A stretch of DNA of 64,000 nt from Bacillota bacterium (GTDB taxonomy: Bacteria; Bacillota; UBA4882; UBA8346): positions 1 to 64,000 of the forward strand of contig JAEXFN010000001.1 in NCBI GenBank assembly GCA_023400055.1, in the 5' to 3' direction. The stretch's first letter is position 1. Each line of letters opens with the position of its first letter. Under the pieces are notes generated by a model. The model was not told the origin of the DNA. It saw nothing but the letters and a program-made list of their open reading frames with translations, and did no database searches. The position numbers and the translations under genes were made by a program. Positions 25,674 to 33,837 of this stretch are shown in pieces.

Positions 25674-26963
25674 TCAATCGGGAATCGCTTTGTTCAGCGC
25701 TTGATCGAGATCGTAAATCAGGTCGTCGGGATCCTCCACGCCGATGGACAAGCGGATGATGTCCGGGCCGCAGCCGGCCGCGATTTGATCTTCCGGGCTC
25801 AGCTGTTGGTGAGTGGTGCTGGCCGGGTGGATCACCAGCGACTTAGCATCGGCCACATTGGCCAGTTGCGAGAAGATCTCCAGGCTGTCGATGAACTTGC
25901 GCGCTTCGCTGACCCCGCCCTTCACCGCGAACGAGAAGATGGAGCCGGCGCCGTTCGGAAAGTACTTCTTGGTCAATTCATAATATTTGCTGGTCGGCAG
26001 TCCCGGATAACTGACCTCTTTCACCTTGGGGTGCTTGACCAGGAACGCGACGACTTTCTCGGTATTGGAGACATGTTTGGCGACGCGCAGCGACAACGAT
26101 TCGAGGCTCTGGATAAACAGGAAAGCGTTGAAAGGCGATAACGACGCGCCGGTGTCCCGCAGCAACTGGACGCGGACCTTGGTGACGAACGCGGCCGGCC
26201 CGAGGTCGGCGTATTTGATCCCGTGATAGCTGGCGTCCGGTTCGGTAAAGCCGGGAAACCGGCCGCTGGCGGCCCAGTCGAAGTTGCCGCCGTCGACGAT
26301 GATGCCGCCGATGGACGAACCGTGGCCGCCGATAAACTTGGTCGCCGAATGCACCACAATATCGGCGCCGTATTCGATCGGCCGGAACAAATAAGGCGTC
26401 GCAAAGGTGTTGTCGACGATCAGCGGCAAGCCATTCTCATGGGCGATCGCCACCACCGCCTCAAAATCGATGACGTTGATGCCCGGGTTGCCCAGGGTCT
26501 CAATGAACAGCGCCTTGGTCTTGGGGGTGATCGCTTTCCGGAAGTTCTCGGGATCGTCGGGGTCGACAAAGATCGTATGAATGCCGTACTTCGGCAGGGT
26601 CGTCGCGAATAAATTATAGGTGCCGCCGTAAAGCGTGCTGGCGGAGACGATCTCATCGCCCGTGCCGACGATATTGAGGACCGAATAAGTAATGGCCGCC
26701 GCGCCGGAGGCCGTCGCCAGCGCCGCCACACCGCCCTCGAGGGCGGCGACCCGCTTCTCAAAAACGTCGTTGGTCGGATTCATGATCCGCGAATAGATAT
26801 TGCCCCCTTCTTTCAGACCGAACAGGTTCTCGGCGTGCTGGGTATCGTGGAAGACATACGAGGTAGTCTGGTAAATGGGCACGGCCCGGGCGCCGGTGGT
26901 GGGATCGGGTTCCTGCCCCGCATGGACTTGAAGCGTGTCAAATTTCAACTTTCTTTCACTCAT
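25674..26963 (-). CDS. metY: O-acetylhomoserine sulfhydrylase (MetY)
   Basis: PLP enzyme of 429 residues in the Cys/Met metabolism family, converting O-acetylhomoserine and sulfide to homocysteine. The PLP lysine is in VHSATKFIGGHG; YSRIMNPTNDVFEKR, TLYGGTYNLF and PLIVDNTFATPYL are family signatures. Length and the long insertion near residue 240 (FDWAASGRFPGFTEPD) fit MetY and not MetB/MetC. I use the ATG of MSERKLKF (26963), which has AAAGG about ten bases upstream, and not the longer frame to 26996. It works with MetA, encoded just downstream. Confidence 0.94.
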   Translation of the reverse strand: MSERKLKFDTLQVHAGQEPDPTTGARAVPIYQTTSYVFHDTQHAENLFGLKEGGNIYSRIMNPTNDVFEKRVAALEGGVAALATASGAAAITYSVLNIVGTGDEIVSASTLYGGTYNLFATTLPKYGIHTIFVDPDDPENFRKAITPKTKALFIETLGNPGINVIDFEAVVAIAHENGLPLIVDNTFATPYLFRPIEYGADIVVHSATKFIGGHGSSIGGIIVDGGNFDWAASGRFPGFTEPDASYHGIKYADLGPAAFVTKVRVQLLRDTGASLSPFNAFLFIQSLESLSLRVAKHVSNTEKVVAFLVKHPKVKEVSYPGLPTSKYYELTKKYFPNGAGSIFSFAVKGGVSEARKFIDSLEIFSQLANVADAKSLVIHPASTTHQQLSPEDQIAAGCGPDIIRLSIGVEDPDDLIYDLDQALNKAIPD

Positions 26964-27072
26964 GACGATCAGCCTTTCTTTTTTTATTTTTAACATCGTT
27001 GCCTATTGCGTCCATCGAACATTCCTGGAAGCCGGGAATCCGATCCGCAACGCCAGAATATGGCCAGTTTAT

Positions 27073-27102
27073 AAAAAAAGACTGACGTTCAACGCCAGTC
27101 TT
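27073..27102 (-). terminator. Rho-independent terminator upstream of metY
   Basis: Minus-strand stem aagactg-cgtt / aacg-cagtctt followed by seven T. It ends a short transcript that starts upstream of metY, probably that of the small ORF 27089-27274, whose stop codon lies within the stem. Confidence 0.75.
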
Positions 27103-27274
27103 CCGTATACAAAGATAGTGCAACAGTACTGAAACGAGTCACAGAAGACATGGTTTCCAATATTTCCTCTTTAACACGGTACAACCCAGCGACCGACACA
27201 TCTCCCAATACGACATGCCCGCCATTTGACCAACCGATTGTTTGGTTAACAATGTTTGGAAACCCATCTGCCAC
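27089..27274 (-). CDS. Possible small protein, 61 residues
   Basis: Open frame from GTG at 27274 with its stop inside the terminator stem. The product (starting MADGFPNIVNQTIGWSNGG) is not one I recognise. An overlapping 50-residue frame from ATG (MFCKAVWQMGFQ) is also open. Neither has a clear ribosome-binding site. The terminator just after it and an inverted repeat just before it (27305-27328) suggest a discrete transcription unit, which might equally be a small RNA. Confidence 0.3.
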   Translation of the reverse strand: MADGFPNIVNQTIGWSNGGHVVLGDVSVAGLYRVKEEILETMSSVTRFSTVALSLYTEDWR

Positions 27275-27304
27275 ACCGCTTTACAAAACATACTATTTCC
27301 ATGT

Positions 27305-27328
27305 GTTATATAAAATTCACTATATAAC
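27305..27328. promoter_or_regulatory. AT-rich inverted repeat, possible operator
   Basis: Arms gttatata and tatataac separated by eight bases, about 30 bp upstream of the small frames at 27089-27274. It could be an operator overlapping their promoter. Confidence 0.35.
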
Positions 27329-27419
27329 AAGATCCTAGAAATGTCAATCCGCTTTTGTCGTTCACCGGTAAACATTTCTATCAAAGCGAAACGAAACGGC
27401 TCCGGCGCCGGAGCGAGCC

Positions 27420-28115
27420 TTAGGCGACTTCCTTCTCGGCCGCGTTTTTCGCCGCGCCGGCCCGGGTTTTGGACCAACGGAACGGGCGGAAGAAGAAACA
27501 GGCCAGCAGCGCCAGGAGCACCAAGCCGACCGGCCAGACCCAAAGCGGCAATTTGAGGCCGCCCCGCACCAGGCTGAAACAGCCGAAGCCGAAGAAAATC
27601 ACGGCCGCGCCGATCTTCACCAGCCGTTCCGGCAACTGCTTGCCCAGGATACGGCCGACCATGATCGCCAGGCCGTCGGAGGCCACCATTCCGATGGTGG
27701 AACCCAGCCACACCGGAATAAAAGCCCCGGTGGACGCCAGCGTGACCGTGCCGAGCATCGTCTTGTCTCCCAATTCGGCCATGAAAAAAGTGGTGAAAAC
27801 CAGCCAGAATGGGGAGACGTTCCTACAGACGCCGCCTTCCTCATCGTCGAGACAGTCGCCGCGGATGGTCCAAAATCCGAATCCCACGAAAGCCAGTCCG
27901 GCCAGGAAACGGATCCAATCCACCGGCAGCAGTCCGCCCACGAACAGTCCCAGTCCGGCCGAGACCACGTGGATGGCCAGCGTGGCCAGAAAAATCCCGG
28001 TCAGAACCAGCCGGGCGTTGTAGCGGGTCGCCAGGGTCAACGCAACCAACTGCGTCTTGTCGCCCAATTCCGCTAAGAAGATCATCCCGAGCGCCAACCA
28101 GAAATCATGCATCAT
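27420..28115 (-). CDS. GDT1/TMEM165-family manganese exporter
   Basis: Membrane protein of 231 residues with two homologous halves, each carrying the family motif E-x-G-D-K-T: AELGDKTQL near residues 15-23 and AELGDKTML near 113. Six hydrophobic helices, then a basic C-terminal tail. Bacterial members (MneA) export manganese. The yybP-ykoY riboswitch immediately upstream, which senses Mn2+, strongly supports this role. RBS AAGGAGG lies before the double ATG. Confidence 0.93.
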   Translation of the reverse strand: MMHDFWLALGMIFLAELGDKTQLVALTLATRYNARLVLTGIFLATLAIHVVSAGLGLFVGGLLPVDWIRFLAGLAFVGFGFWTIRGDCLDDEEGGVCRNVSPFWLVFTTFFMAELGDKTMLGTVTLASTGAFIPVWLGSTIGMVASDGLAIMVGRILGKQLPERLVKIGAAVIFFGFGCFSLVRGGLKLPLWVWPVGLVLLALLACFFFRPFRWSKTRAGAAKNAAEKEVA

Positions 28116-28156
28116 TTTTCCTCCTTAAAGTCGCGGGGCTGGGTAGAATAACAAAT

Positions 28157-28277
28157 AAAAAGAGACCTTCACACCCACGCGGTGCAAAGGTCTCGCTAAG
28201 CCAAAGGACAGCTGGCAGAACCAGGCCTCGCGGCCAGTATGTTGACTCTGCCGTAACTAGCTACTCCCCTTTACAGG
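28157..28277 (-). promoter_or_regulatory. yybP-ykoY manganese riboswitch with terminator
   Basis: On the minus strand the leader has the hallmark aaaggggagtagc followed by a G/C-rich stem (ctggccgc-gaggcctgg) and a terminator hairpin, gagacctttgcacc / ggtgtgaaggtctc, running into a T-run. Mn2+ binding to this class prevents termination and turns on exporters such as the GDT1 gene downstream. Confidence 0.88.
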
Positions 28278-28533
28278 AATGATTTAAGTATAACATGTCC
28301 CAGCCGGTTCCGCAATGTCCAGTTAAAAGCGCTGCCCTAAATCCACCCGCTGATCCAAATTCTTCCCGGCGGAGGTTTTTTCACTTTGACAGAGCGGAGG
28401 CGGCCATATATAATTTTTAGTGATTTATGATTTTGGGAACGGACACTTCAGCGCCGTCGCGCGCTTTCCGATAAAAAGTGCGCCGTTTACGAGCCGCGGT
28501 AAGCCAGCGGCCAAGCAAAGCAAGGAGGATATC

Positions 28534-29313
28534 ATGCCGGAATCCAATAAAGTACAGCACCGCTTCAGCCGGTTCGAGCTATTGGTCGGAGCGGAAAAAT
28601 TGTCCAAGCTTTACAGCGACCGGGTCGCCGTCATCGGGCTGGGTGGAGTCGGTTCGTATACCGTCGAGGCCCTGGCCCGCTCGGGGGTGGGCTGGTTGAT
28701 CCTGGCGGACTACGACGAGGTCTGCCTCACCAATACCAACCGCCAGCTCCACGCGGTCCAGGGCAATTATGGCCGCTCCAAGGCGGAAGTCATGGCCGAG
28801 CGGGTCAAGGCGATCAACCCCGACGCGGTGGTGGTGACCTGGAAGGAATTCGTGACGCCCGACAATCTGGAGACCATTCTGCACGGCCGGATCTCCTACG
28901 TGGTGGATGCCATCGACACGGTCTCGTCGAAGGTGGCCCTGATCCGTTACTGCCGGGAACACGAGATCCCGATCATCTCGGCGATGGGGACCGGCAATAA
29001 ATTCGATCCGCTCCAGTTGACCATCGCCGACATCAGCAAGACCCATACCTGCCCCCTGGCCAAGGCCGTCCGCAAAACCCTGCGCGAACAGGGCATCACC
29101 GAAGGGGTTAAAGTCTTATACTCGACCGAAACGCCGGTGGAACCGCGCGGCGACGTGCTCACCTGCCACGGCGGCTGCATCTGCCCGCACCGCGACGACC
29201 AGGTTTTCAACTGCACCATGCGCCGACAGATTCCCGGCAGCACTTCCTATCTGCCGCCCATCGCCGGACTGATGATGGCGGGCGCGGTGATTCAAGATCT
29301 GCTGGCGGAATAA
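28534..29313 (+). CDS. tcdA: tRNA threonylcarbamoyladenosine dehydratase (TcdA/CsdL)
   Basis: ThiF/E1-like ATPase of 259 residues that cyclises t6A37 of tRNA to ct6A. The ATP-binding loop is IGLGGVGSYT (residues 34-43), then DYDEVCLTNTNRQ, ERVKAINPD and YVVDAIDTVSSK. C-terminal CHGGCICPH and the helix ending the protein match the family. The start is the ATG at 28534, where AAGGAGGATATC precedes it; a longer frame from 28420 lacks support. It is transcribed alone and followed by a strong terminator. Confidence 0.94.
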   Translation: MPESNKVQHRFSRFELLVGAEKLSKLYSDRVAVIGLGGVGSYTVEALARSGVGWLILADYDEVCLTNTNRQLHAVQGNYGRSKAEVMAERVKAINPDAVVVTWKEFVTPDNLETILHGRISYVVDAIDTVSSKVALIRYCREHEIPIISAMGTGNKFDPLQLTIADISKTHTCPLAKAVRKTLREQGITEGVKVLYSTETPVEPRGDVLTCHGGCICPHRDDQVFNCTMRRQIPGSTSYLPPIAGLMMAGAVIQDLLAE

Positions 29314-29314
29314 A

Positions 29315-29360
29315 AAATAGGCACCGAACCGGGCCAAGCCGACGGGTTCGGTGCCTATTT
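29315..29360. terminator. Terminator of tcdA
   Basis: Stem aaataggcaccgaacc / ggttcggtgcctattt around a 14-base loop, starting two bases after the tcdA stop. Confidence 0.88.
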
Positions 29361-29487
29361 GAAGCTCCCCGAACCGGTCGTGATTATGATTTTATCCCCG
29401 GGGATCGCTTTAAACCGCCGCTTCTTCATTCATTTTTATGGGCCGAATTCTGATGATTCGCCCGTAAAACTTCCTTCCGCACCAGCC

Positions 29488-29800
29488 AATTTCAATTGGC
29501 TGGTGCGCTATTTTAATTTGGCCCCTGCCAATTCCAATTTGGCAGGGGTCAAATATAATTTTGCGGATCAAAAATACAATTTTAAGGGCAGCAATTTCAT
29601 TTTTCCGGAGTGCAATTTTATTTTGGCACCGCCCAATTGCAATTTGGCAAATGGAAAAGAGCATCGGGCGGATCGAAAATTCAATTTGGCAAGCGGCAAT
29701 TTTAGCTTGGCGGATCGCATTGCAGATTGGGCGGGATGCCAATGGCATTTGCCAATTCACAAAGGCATTTTGCCGCCCGCCAATTGGAATCGGGCGGCTG
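29488..29800. repeat. 21-bp periodic array, type C (AATTT-phased)
   Basis: The element aatt(t) recurs at 29494, 29515, 29536, 29557, 29578, then in phase at 29599, 29620, 29641 and 29683, with a second series at 29593, 29614, 29635, 29698 and 29719; all steps are multiples of 21. The bases between (ggcccctgcc, gcggatcaaaa, cgggcg) vary strongly, so the period is better conserved than the sequence. Both strands are open with a seven-residue period (N-F/L). It lies in the convergent gap between tcdA and the histidine kinase gene. Confidence 0.85.
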
Positions 29801-29837
29801 CCAAACCCGCTGCGGAGGACGGTAATTGCATAAAATA

Positions 29838-29862
29838 AGCTTGCAAATAACATTTGCAAGCT
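29838..29862 (-). terminator. Terminator of the two-component operon
   Basis: Stem agcttgcaaat / atttgcaagct with a three-base loop, followed on the minus strand by TATTTTAT, downstream of the kinase gene. Confidence 0.7.
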
Positions 29863-29950
29863 CAACAAAACGATGCGCGGCCCGGCAATTTCGCTTGCCG
29901 GCGCCGGAAAAGCATGGGACGGTCCGGCCGATTCATCGGCGAAGACCGTT

Positions 29951-31345
29951 TTACTCCGGCAAAGACAGGCTAAACTCCGTTCCGGCCCCGGGTTCGCTCT
30001 GGACTCGAATGGTTCCCCGATGGGCATCCACGATCGCTTTGACGATCGCCAACCCGATTCCCGATCCGCCGGTCAGGCGGTTGCGCGACGGGTCGGCCCG
30101 GTAAAAGCGTTCGAAGATATTGGGCAGATCCGCGGCGGCGATCCCGATGCCGGTATCGCGGACGATCATTTCGGCGCCGGCGCCATTATCCCGCTCCCGG
30201 ACGACCACGGTCACCCGGCCGCCGGCGGGGGTGAATTTCAAGCCGTTGGCGAGCAGATTCACCAGGACCTGGCTGATCTTATCGCGATCGGCCCGCACCA
30301 TGGCGGTTCCGGCTTCCAACGCCAGGGCCACCCCTTTGTTTTTGAACTCGCTCTCGAAGTTCAAGATGATGCTGTGGGCCAGTTCCCTCAGATCGAAGCG
30401 GGTGCGATCCAGCTTCAGCTCTTCCCCCTCGAATTTGGCCAGTTTGTGAAGTTCCTGGACCATCCGGTTGATCCGCAGGATCTCTTCGTGGCAGCTCTTC
30501 AGGCGGGCCGGATCGGCCTGCCAGATGCCGTCGATCATCGCTTCCAGATGACTCTGGACCGTGGCCAGCGGCGTGCGCAGCTCATGGGCCACGTCGGCGG
30601 AAAGCCGCTTGCGCAGCAACTCCTGTTTCTGGAGCGAGACCGCCAGCTCGTTGATGGCCGTGGTCAGTTGCTGCAACTCCTTGATGTCCGTCTTTTGGGC
30701 CACCCGCTCGTCGTAGCGGCCTTCGGCGATCCGGCCGCTGGTCTGGATCACCCGGGAAATCGGCGCGCTTAGGCTGCGGGCCATGACGATTCCGGCCGCC
30801 AACGCCCCCAGCAGGCTAAAAATGGTCACTCCCAACAGAATCCGGTTGAGCGTGTTGATAAAGGCCAGATCGGTATCGTTGTAGAAAAAGGGCCCGCAAT
30901 AGCCGATCTCCACCCGCCCTACCGTTTGAAAGCGGCTTTTGGCCGGATAGTCGGCCACGGTGTAGCAAGCGCTCCAATTCGGAAAACGGCTGGCCATGTT
31001 GTTGGCCATGTGCTCCAGCATCTGTTGGCAAAGGCCGCCGTTGTGCTGGCGGGCATCCCAGATTACCTTGCCCGATTTGTCGATGACCTTGACGACCATT
31101 CCCTGTTCCAAAGCGTTGACACCGATCTCCTCGATGGTCCCTTTCTTCCAGAAGCCGTTTCCGGCATACTGCTGGCTGATCAAGGCCACGGTCTGGCGGT
31201 TCTGTTCTTCCTGCCGCGTTTTAACGTAATCGCGGAATTGCCGCTCCAACAGGAAATTGGCGGCCAGGCTGACCAGACAGACCGCGCCGATGGCCACCAG
31301 GATGTAAGACAAGGACAATTTGGTCCGTAGACTAACCATCCTCAC
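29951..31345 (-). CDS. Sensor histidine kinase (HAMP, HisKA, HATPase)
   Basis: Membrane kinase of 464 residues. The first transmembrane helix is at about 8-30 (LSYILVAIGAVCLVSLAANF), then an extracytoplasmic sensor of about 140 residues with several cysteines, a second helix near 175, a HAMP segment, the H box ADVAHELRTPLATVQ with the phosphorylated histidine, an N box (LLANGLKFTPAG) and G boxes (DTGIGIAAADL, GGSGIGLAIVKAI). It overlaps the end of the regulator gene by four bases. The stimulus is unknown; the copper chaperone next door makes envelope or metal stress a guess only. Confidence 0.94.
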   Translation of the reverse strand: MRMVSLRTKLSLSYILVAIGAVCLVSLAANFLLERQFRDYVKTRQEEQNRQTVALISQQYAGNGFWKKGTIEEIGVNALEQGMVVKVIDKSGKVIWDARQHNGGLCQQMLEHMANNMASRFPNWSACYTVADYPAKSRFQTVGRVEIGYCGPFFYNDTDLAFINTLNRILLGVTIFSLLGALAAGIVMARSLSAPISRVIQTSGRIAEGRYDERVAQKTDIKELQQLTTAINELAVSLQKQELLRKRLSADVAHELRTPLATVQSHLEAMIDGIWQADPARLKSCHEEILRINRMVQELHKLAKFEGEELKLDRTRFDLRELAHSIILNFESEFKNKGVALALEAGTAMVRADRDKISQVLVNLLANGLKFTPAGGRVTVVVRERDNGAGAEMIVRDTGIGIAAADLPNIFERFYRADPSRNRLTGGSGIGLAIVKAIVDAHRGTIRVQSEPGAGTEFSLSLPE

Positions 31346-32052
31346 TCACCACCAAACCGGTAGCCGACCCCATGAACCGTTAAAATGTAGCAAGGATTTT
31401 TGGAATCGGTCTCGATCTTTTGGCGCAGATTCTTGATGTGGGTGTCAATGGTGCGATCGAAACCTTCATAATCCTCGCCCAGCGCCAGGAGGACCAATTC
31501 TTCCCGGGTAAAGGTCTTGCGGGGATATTTGACCAGCGTCAACAGGATCTTGTATTCATTGGGAGTCAAGTTCACTATCGCCCCGTCCTTGCGCACTTCC
31601 CGTGTGGCGCTGTCGATCTCCAAATCATCATCATGGAAAGAGAGTACGCTGGTCAACGGCGGCGCATCCCGGGCGGTCCGGCGCAACACCGCCTCGACCC
31701 GGGCCATTAATTGCCGCGGACTGAACGGTTTGGTGACATAGTCATCGGCGCCGATTTGCATGCCGTTGAGAAAGTCTTCCTCCTCCACCTTGGCGGTGAG
31801 CATGATAATCGGCACCCGCGAGATCCGCCGCAACTGCTGGCAGACTTCTTCGCCGCCGATGTCCGGCAGCATCAAGTCCAGGATTACCAGGCTGGGATGA
31901 TAACGGTGAAAAAGCTCCAGCGCCTGTCGGCCGTCGGCCGCCTCCAAAGCTTGAAACCCCGCATTTTCCAGGTATGACTTCACAACTTCCACGATCTTCG
32001 GTTCATCGTCCACGACCAAAATTCGCTTGGTCTCGCCGGCCATTGCACCCAT
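31342..32052 (-). CDS. OmpR/PhoB-family response regulator
   Basis: Protein of 236 residues. The receiver domain has KRILVVDDEPKIVEVV, the phosphoacceptor aspartate in LVILDLMLPD, the TAKVEEED switch threonine and YVTKPFSPRQLM. The C-terminal winged helix ends with FDRTIDTHIKNLRQKIE and VHGVGYRFGGE. I choose the ATG at 32052, preceded by AAAGGGAAGGG; a TTG frame start at 32073 lies within that site. It is the first gene of a two-gene operon with its kinase. Confidence 0.95.
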   Translation of the reverse strand: MGAMAGETKRILVVDDEPKIVEVVKSYLENAGFQALEAADGRQALELFHRYHPSLVILDLMLPDIGGEEVCQQLRRISRVPIIMLTAKVEEEDFLNGMQIGADDYVTKPFSPRQLMARVEAVLRRTARDAPPLTSVLSFHDDDLEIDSATREVRKDGAIVNLTPNEYKILLTLVKYPRKTFTREELVLLALGEDYEGFDRTIDTHIKNLRQKIETDSKNPCYILTVHGVGYRFGGE

Positions 32053-32181
32053 GCTTTCCCTTCCCTTTGCCAACTTTTAAAAGCCAGGTTAAAGTCTTTG
32101 AATCGGACCGGGTTTATCCTAGCCCTTTTAAAATAAAAAGGGCCACTTATGACAAACCCCCTCGGGCGAGGGGGGAATTTG

Positions 32182-32397
32182 TCAGTCAAGGACGTCGTAA
32201 CCCTGATCCGTAATGGCTTCCTTGATTGCTTCCAGTCGGACCTGGTCCGCATCATAGTTCACCGTTACTTTTTTGGTCGCCAGATCCACCTTGACCCCGG
32301 CCACGCCCGCCAGCGCGCCGACGGCTTGGGTAACGCTCTTCACGCAATGCTGGCAAGACATGCCCTCGACATTTAGCACCGTCACTTCTTTGGCCAT
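32182..32397 (-). CDS. copZ: Copper chaperone, heavy-metal-associated domain (CopZ-like)
   Basis: Small cytosolic protein of 71 residues with one ferredoxin-like HMA domain. The metal site is GMSCQHC, followed by AVGALAGVAGVKVDLATK and the C-terminal AITDQGYDV. It would carry Cu(I) to a P-type ATPase, which is not in this window. The start is the ATG at 32397, with AAGGAG about nine bases upstream. The region 32398-32722 upstream shows nothing else I can name. Confidence 0.9.
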   Translation of the reverse strand: MAKEVTVLNVEGMSCQHCVKSVTQAVGALAGVAGVKVDLATKKVTVNYDADQVRLEAIKEAITDQGYDVLD

Positions 32398-32722
32398 GAC
32401 ACTCATCTCCTTATGATTCAATTATAATCCAAGCTATCGGATCTGCAAAGCGCTTCCGGGCCAATTCATGAGGATCGCTGTGACCCATCCGTATTTTTAC
32501 CCTCCGGCAACCGCTTATCCACCCCAACCGTTCCGGCACTTTTACCGATCCACTTGGATTGGATCAATACTTCATTATAAAAGCGAAATGTGAAGAAATG
32601 ATGAAGATCTGCCAAACGTTCCGTCTGATTTTTCCCTGTACAGCCGGATACCCGAAACAATGTGCTTTCCGTGCAGTGCGCTAAAAGCTGGACGCACCGT
32701 ATTATAAAGGGAGGTGAGGGGC

Positions 32723-33613
32723 TTGATACGGGCGTTGGTCTTGTCGGGCGGCGGCGGAAAAGGCGCTTTTGAAGTCGGAGCACTGCAATATCTGATCCAG
32801 CAACGGCAGCTGGAGTTCGACCTCTTCTGCGGCACCAGTGTCGGGGCGATCAATGCCGCATTTCTAGCCCAAGGCGCCAACTGGTCGGAACAAGCGGAGC
32901 GGAGCGCGGCCTTGTCCGCCAAATGGTTATCGTTCTCCGGCAATCGCGATATCTACCGCCGCAATCGTTTTGGCCTGTTCAATCTCTTATTCGGCGGAGC
33001 GCTGTTCCGGCCGGTGGGATTGAACCGGATGATTCAATCCATGATCAAACCCCAAAGCCTGATGGCCGGCAAACGTCTGATGATTCCGGCGGTTGCCCTG
33101 GAAGACGGCCAGCTATATTTCGCGGACAGCCGCAAGGAAGCCGATTGCCATGAGATGGACCGTTTCGTACTGGCCAGCGCCAGCATTCCAGTTTATTTCC
33201 CCCCGGTCGAGATCCGCGGCAAGCATTGGGTGGATGGCGGAATGCGGGACCTGACGCCGCTCAGCGCGGTTGTTAATGAGTACCCCGATGAAATCGTAGT
33301 CATTACGACCTACCCCATCAGCTCCAACCTGGAGCCGGTCTTCTCTCCCTTTCGCCAAGTCCATAATACCCTGGCGGTCATCAAAAGAATCTTCGACATT
33401 CTCAGCGCCGAGATCGGCAGCAACGATCTGCGGGTGGTCAAGAAAGTCAGCCAAAGATTCACCTCTATATGGCAACCGCAAGGAGTCCGGATCGTGCTGA
33501 TCGCTCCTGAACAACCGCTAATCACCGGCGGATTGAGTTTCTCCCCCAAACTGATCCGGGAGTACTTTAAGCTCGGCGGCCAGGCGGCCATGAAGCCCCG
33601 CATCTTCTTCTGA
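32723..33613 (+). CDS. Patatin-like phospholipase
   Basis: Serine acyl hydrolase of 296 residues with a Ser-Asp dyad. The oxyanion loop is LSGGGGKGAFEVGAL near the N terminus, the nucleophile serine is in CGTSVGAINAAF (G-x-S-x-G) and the aspartate is in WVDGGMRDLTPL. Bacterial members release fatty acids from phospholipids. I prefer the TTG at 32723, which has GGGAGGTGA at proper spacing; a GTG at 32714 lies inside that site. No signal peptide is present. Confidence 0.92.
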   Translation: MIRALVLSGGGGKGAFEVGALQYLIQQRQLEFDLFCGTSVGAINAAFLAQGANWSEQAERSAALSAKWLSFSGNRDIYRRNRFGLFNLLFGGALFRPVGLNRMIQSMIKPQSLMAGKRLMIPAVALEDGQLYFADSRKEADCHEMDRFVLASASIPVYFPPVEIRGKHWVDGGMRDLTPLSAVVNEYPDEIVVITTYPISSNLEPVFSPFRQVHNTLAVIKRIFDILSAEIGSNDLRVVKKVSQRFTSIWQPQGVRIVLIAPEQPLITGGLSFSPKLIREYFKLGGQAAMKPRIFF

Positions 33614-33837
33614 AATAATCTATCGTACCCTTCAGTTTGTCCACTGAAACCGCTCCGGAGAACACGGGCCTTCCCCCTCCAAAGAATATTTTATAGGCAG
33701 TATATTGACCAAACCGATTGTACCCAATACCCCGTTGAATCAGATGACAGTCTCGCTACGAAATGGGATTCTCATGATTTAGGCCACTGATGTTTTCAGC
33801 GGCCCGACGAATCGACTTCAGAAATTTTACCCGGTTT

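Noticed and set aside
29873..30772. Plus-strand frame of 299 residues
   Set aside because: Antisense to the histidine kinase, whose H, N and G boxes are unambiguous.
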